From contig JAAOMT010000570.1 in the NCBI GenBank assembly GCA_016748015.1, positions 190,043 to 254,042 of the forward strand: a stretch of 64,000 nucleotides of DNA, read 5' to 3'. Made by a program: the position numbers and the translations under genes. This DNA comes from Geosiphon pyriformis. Its lineage: Eukaryota > Glomeromycota > Glomeromycetes > Archaeosporales > Geosiphonaceae. The notes under the pieces were generated by a model. The model saw only the letters and a list, made by a program, of their open reading frames with translations, did not search any database and was not told the DNA's origin. Shown here one piece after another: positions 59,250-64,000 of this stretch (position 1 is its first letter; the number at the start of each line of letters is the position of its first letter).

Positions 59250-61136
59250 TTTACAATTGAGTACAATAAATCTAAACCCTTTATTCTCGACTATGAAGCC
59301 ACTGTTGGCTGTAGTATTGCTGTCATAAAGAAAACTGCCAAAGTTTCTGGTTCTAGTAATGGTTTTAGATCTGTTCTTCCGAGAAAAAAAAAGAGAAATG
59401 GCGTTTTGGAAAATGGTTCTAGTAGTAAAAATATTGGTCTTAAAGTTCAAAGTAATCACTCATGGGGTTCAGAGGCTGGTGATACCACTGAGTTTGAGAG
59501 TATTGATATGGAGGAGGAGTGTTTAGTTGAGAAAACCAGTTTAATTATGGTGAGGATGGTGCTCTTGTTGGAAGTGATTATGATCAGACACCTATAGGCT
59601 TAAAAGTCAAAACCAAGAAGACATTGGGTAAACTATTGGGAAAAATTGACTTCTCACCAAACAGTAATGATGATAATGTTCTTTTGGATGCCTCTTTAGT
59701 GCTTTCACCATCTGTAAAAAATTTGGTCAACATTTCTGTTTGGAAATTTTTTGCTTTAGATATTAGATTGGACAAAATGGTTGGGAAATCCTTTTATAAA
59801 AAGCTTCAGGTGGTCAGAGAATTGTTTTCAAGAATTAATGGTTTTGGAGGAGGTCTCTACCCCCTCAAAATTTGCTAGGATTGTCAAAGCAACATTTACT
59901 TCTGAATTGAGTTTAATGAAAGCTACCAAATTGGCTACTGATGCAAAGATCCTGGTGAACACTGATCTTAAGAAATCTTTTGGGCATTCAGATCAGGCTG
60001 TGGTGGTAAAAGAAATCCCTGTTGGTATGTTGGTTGAGGCTGTATGTGCTGTGCTTTCTGAATTTGGAATAATTAAATCAGTTAAGATGCAGTTAGTGGG
60101 TTTATAGCAGAAAATGATCATCAAGTTTGAAGATCAGAATCAGGCTGATCTCTTGGCTTCCAGATGGTTCATCCTTATTGGGAAAGATACTGTTCGTGTG
60201 GCCAAGGCCGATTTTAATAAAAAATCATGGAACTTTAAAGATTTGCATAAAGCACTGCTTTATACTCTTCCTGTAGAAACCAATGTTCATAATATCTGGG
60301 ATTATATTGGCTCTGTTGGTGGAAAAACTTGTGTGATTGATCATCATCCAGTCACATATACTCGAACCAGATGTGCCATTGTTTGTTTTGGATCAGCTGA
60401 ATCATTGGATGCCATTATGAGTACTGCTCCTGTGTTAAGAAGTGCTCATCTTTATTGGTCTTATCTGGGCTCAGCTGTGTGCACGAAATGTGGGAAGTTG
60501 GGTTATACTTCTTTGGTTTGTGCTTCTGGTGGGAATCTTCTTTCTAGTAGATTGCCACATCAGGCACTTTCGAACACAGATAAAAGTAGACTGGCAGCCA
60601 TTTATGCTAAACATTCAGCTCCAGTTGCTTGGTCTGTTGCTTTTGGTGGTGCTTTGTGAGCAAGTATTGTGGGTGGGTTTTCTTCTTCTCCTCCTTCTGG
60701 CTGGAATAGTTTGGTCAAATTTGGTTCTTCTTCAGAGATGAAACCTATCCTAATGGTGTCTAAGAAATTGAATGATAGGTTTGCCACTCTTGAGTGTAGT
60801 CTTGTCAGTCTCATGGAATGCATTGACAAGTTGGCTAAGAGGTTGAACTCACCTGGGCCAACAGTTTCTCAGCTTAGCCCTAGATGTTAGCTATTGGTAA
60901 CTCCTTTATCACAGAATCAAGAGATAGATATAGTAATGAGTGAGAGTTCAGGTGTGATCACTGATGGTGAGACTATTGCAGAAGTGGCAGTTTTTGATGC
61001 TTTAGTTGTCTTTAAGATGGAAAATACTCTGAAAAATTTTTCAGTCACAGTTATGGGCCTCTCAGCCAAAATCAACAATGCTGGTTTAGTTTCTCTTTTC
61101 AATGATGAAGCTGGTATGGAAGTTTGCTACATGTAA
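59250..61136 (+). pseudogene. LINE D ORF1 protein (broken)
   Basis: ORF1 proteins bind the element RNA. Blocks in changing frames: SNHSWGSEAGDTTEFESID (59406-59597), LGKIDFSPNSNDDNVLLDAS (59624-59878), FGHSDQAVVVKEIPVGM (59781-60107), then TAG, IKFEDQNQADLLASRW to TSLVCASGG (60114-60659), TGA, LNDRFATLECSLVSLMECID (60669-60890), and a last block to 61136. The zinc knuckle near 60478-60519 reads CTKCGKLGYTSLVC, where Tyr replaces the His of CX2CX4HX4C. Stops after VGL and after GGAL fit Trp codons changed by one transition. Confidence 0.82.
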
Positions 61137-64000
61137 TGTTCGAGGTCTCAATGTTCCTGCTAAACAAGAAGATGTTATTTATTGGCACAAAGAGTCTGGT
61201 AATATGGTGTCTATAGTTATGGAAACAAAATTGAGATCTAACATTAGACCATGGATTATGAACAAATTTGATGATGTGTGCATCTTTACATCTGGCCTGG
61301 ATAATGGATATCTTGGGACTGGGGTTGTGATAGTTATGAACTGTTCTCTGGCTTGACATTTTTTCAAGGTAGAAGAGATCCCTGGTCGCATTATTTCAGT
61401 GTGTCTCCTTTTCAAAAACAAAGTTTCAGTCTCAATTGTTGGTTTGTATGTTTGTGTCTTCCCTGGTGACTGGTTTGAATAGTCACCTGGTATTAATTCC
61501 TTTATTGCTCAGGTGGTTAATTCCAGTAATTTTGTTGTTTTGGGGGGTGATTTCAATGAGGGCAAATCAATGAGAAATGTGAGTTTTGGGTTCTGTTTGA
61601 GTTTAGGTTTAGTTAATTCTTTTGGTGGGTATCCTTTGGCTGGAGCTTTTACTTGGAGCAATTCGAGAGGTGTTGAGAAAATTATTAATTATGTCTTTGT
61701 TAATGAGTGCCTGTTCTCAGCTGTGGCTGGCCACAGAGTGGAATCTGTGACTGAGTTTTTTGATACTGATTATAGAGCTGTTTTGGTCTCAGTAGACTTG
61801 GGTGGTCTTTTGGGTGTGCATTTGGCCAGCATACGTAGGCATGCTAATATGGATCACTGGAAATTCAAGCTGAAAAACATGAATGCTAAAGGATAGGAGC
61901 ATTTTATGGAATGCTCTTTGGACAAGTTTTTGAAGAAGTTAGTTGTGTTTCATAATGCAGAACATAGTGGTGATTTGAATGGCATGTAGGATGTTCTCAA
62001 GGGGATAACAATTGGTGCTGCTAATGCGATTTTCTCTAGACTCTGATATAGCAAATTTGATTGTACAAGGAACAAGACCTCCTCAAAATTTCATGAGTTA
62101 GAGCTGCTAATATCCAAGATCATTAATAGTATGAAAACTGGCCTGAGCTTGGAGACTGACTATTTAGTTAACACTTGGGCAGACTTAGACAATAGTAAAG
62201 CATTCAAGGTTCAAAGTATGATCGATAGAGACACTAAAATTAAGGATATTGTACATCACATTTTAGTTGTCAAAAAAGGTTACCATAGATCCAAATATCA
62301 TGAATTCAGGATTGTCAAAGATGAGTTCATCAGAGCAACTGTGGCAAAGTATATGGAAAATTTTTGCTCAGATAAGAAAAGAATGATAAAAAGCATTCTA
62401 GATCAGCCCTTCAGGAAAGTGGTTCTTAATTATTTGATTGTGGATGATAAACTTATCTTGGAGCCTCAGGCCATTAAGTTTTCAGTTAATACTATAATGG
62501 AAAGTTGAACAAAAAAGCACTTGGTCTCTGGTGACCTTCTGGCTTGGTGGCTTGACCAATATGCTCCTTTGGATTATGTTGCCGATGATGCATTTTCAGA
62601 TGTCATGTGTGATATTAGTCTGGACAAACTTTTGGTGGTTGTCAAGGAATTGCCTGATGACAAGACTGCTGGACTTTTTGGAATTCCCAATGAACTTTAG
62701 AAACACAGTAGTTCTCTGGTTCTTAATGGTCTTCTGAGTTTACTCAATAGGTGTTTAAAATCTGGTAGTGTTTCCACACCGTGGAGGGAATCTTGGGTCT
62801 CCATAATTCTTAAACCATATGATTGGAAAGGCACTCTCACCAACACTAGGCCAATAGCACTGGTTGAAACCACTTGAAAGATCTTGTCTAAAATTCTTTC
62901 AGACAGAATTTTTTTGGCTTACAGTAGGTTTGACATTTTGTGGGGTAACAACTTTTTAGTTTTGAAGGGCACTTCCACACAATCTCCAATTTTTGCTGTT
63001 GGCTCAATTGTTGAAAACACTTTGGAGAAGAATAGAGAGTTGTGGTTAGTTTTTCAGGATATGTACAAAGCTTATGACTCTGTTGGTTGGACTCATTTGT
63101 ATAACAGTCTAGTCAGGATCAAAATGTGCTCCCACTTCATAAATTTTTTTGGTGATATACACAATGGAAGATACAATTGAGTTATGACAGATTTTGGTCT
63201 GTCTAATGGTTATATTGTGCACAATGGTTTGGACCAAGAGGAGATGTTTTCACTACTTTTGTGGCAGATTTTTTGACCCATTGCTCTGTGAGGTCAAAAA
63301 ACATAAACAATTGTATGGTTACAGAATGTGCTTGAACTTCTACACTAAGTCTGGTAGGCCAGATCTGAATAGTGGCAATACTTTATTTTTCGCTGCAGGT
63401 GCCTTTGTTGATGACACAATTTAGATTGGGAACTGCTTGACAGCAATTCAAAATATTTTAAACATAGCTAGTGAGTTTTTTTCTATTAACAACATTTCAA
63501 TTAACAATGATAAGACTGTTGCCATCCCTATCAACCAAGGTGTCCTGAAAGCTAAGTTATTCATTAGTGGATTAAATATTTTGGTGGCCAAGAGGAGTGA
63601 ATCTCATCATTATTTGGGAATTTTTTTGTTTACTAAGAGCTTGTCCAAGCCGAGTCTAGCCAAGACTCATGCCAATATCAGATTTTTTTCAAATGTGGTT
63701 CTGAGGAAAGCAATTATTGAGAAACAATTTTTGTATTTGGTTTTTGCTGTCCTACAGCCAATTGTTTGTTACAGATTTCAATTTAGCTTTGCATCTAAGA
63801 GTGTTTGTGAAAAATGGGACAAGCTGTTGAGAAAGGGTCTTAAGCTTAAAGCAAATTTGCCCAAGGACTTTTCTAGCATAGCACTGTATTATCCCAAGTT
63901 GTATGATCTGAAGCCTTTTGAACAGGTGCTTACTGAAAGTTTGATGGCCAATCTGGTCAACTTTAGCAATGTGGGTGGGACTCTTGGCAGGTTTTTTGAC
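61102..64000 (+). pseudogene. LINE D ORF2: APE endonuclease and reverse transcriptase (broken, runs off the window)
   Basis: ORF2 nicks target DNA and primes reverse transcription there. It overlaps the ORF1 end by 35 bases in another frame. Endonuclease motifs: KFATCNVRGLN, IVMETKLR, VVLGGDFNEGKS (61535-61560), FTWSNSR, and the last catalytic site, SDH in the family, as TDYRA near 61765-61776 (His to Tyr). RT motifs: RELWLVFQDMYKAYDSVGW (63037-63093) and the AFVDD box GAFVDDTI (63398-63421), followed after a TAG by INNDKTVAIPIN and YLGIFLFTKSLSKPSLAKTH. Stops occur near 61354, 61480, 61894, 61987 and elsewhere. Confidence 0.88.

Larger units (their letters stand above)
59180..64000 (+). mobile_element. 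LINE retrotransposon D, 5' part to window end
   Basis: A non-LTR element with a CCHC-containing ORF1 protein and an ORF2 with APE-type endonuclease and RT. It starts near the composition change at 59180 and continues past the window; the C-terminal part seen in LINE B is not reached. It is the best-preserved copy of this LINE here and serves as the reference for the fossils A and C. Several stops and frame changes show that it is inactive. Confidence 0.9.

Noticed and set aside
1-64000. CRISPR arrays, rRNA and tRNA genes
   Set aside because: No regularly spaced direct repeats, no conserved rRNA cores, and no convincing tRNA cloverleaf with intact B box were seen by eye; a tRNAscan-SE run would settle the last point.

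Overview
The window looks like a chromosomal piece of a filamentous fungus with an extremely AT-rich genome. Host genes carry many short GT-AG introns, and about 60% of the sequence is retrotransposons or their fossils. The element types (Ty3/gypsy with a dUTPase domain, a LINE with a CCHC ORF1 and an APE-type endonuclease) together with the base composition suggest an arbuscular mycorrhizal fungus (Glomeromycotina, Rhizophagus-like). That identification comes from memory and was not searched.

Layout. 1-1045: 3' end of a class V myosin gene. 1560-4869: a fossil LINE (plus strand), split by a fossil LTR (2314-4325) that is itself split by a Tc1/mariner element (2348-3558). 4870-14567: full-length Ty3/gypsy element 1 (plus strand, 874-bp LTRs). 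14568-24933: the 3' end of another LINE copy, split by full-length Ty3/gypsy element 2 (14666-24518, minus strand, 979-bp LTRs). 24934-29160: AT-rich sequence without readable genes. 29997-32276: a secreted or membrane-anchored class-3-lipase-like gene. 33650-44500: stacked fossil LINEs on the minus strand, one carrying a solo LTR of the element-2 family (38889-39871) and with a fossil LTR of the same family at 35640-36394. 46603-48128 (minus) and 48480-51079 (plus): a divergent pair, the rRNA-processing factor RRP36 and a fucosyltransferase-like type II membrane protein. 53920-57091: a 935-residue low-complexity protein of unknown function. 59180-64000: a broken LINE running off the window end.

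How the parts fit. The five host genes sit in small islands of normal composition, separated by repeat blocks of extreme AT content. Comparing fossil LTRs with the intact LTRs in the same window shows that much of the AT richness arose by C-to-T and G-to-A transitions, visibly preferring CpA/TpG. This resembles repeat-induced point mutation (RIP). Many of the stop codons in the gypsy and LINE frames sit where tryptophan, arginine or glutamine is expected and fit single transitions. Both gypsy elements share an unusual architecture: gag, protease, a Cys-rich domain I cannot name, dUTPase, RT, RNase H, integrase, and an extra 3' ORF in the position where env sits in other LTR elements.

The most interesting leads are the two unnamed retroelement modules (the Cys-rich domain and the 3' ORF), the RIP-like signature, the insertion chronology that can be read from nested elements, and the lipase-like protein that lacks the nucleophile serine.
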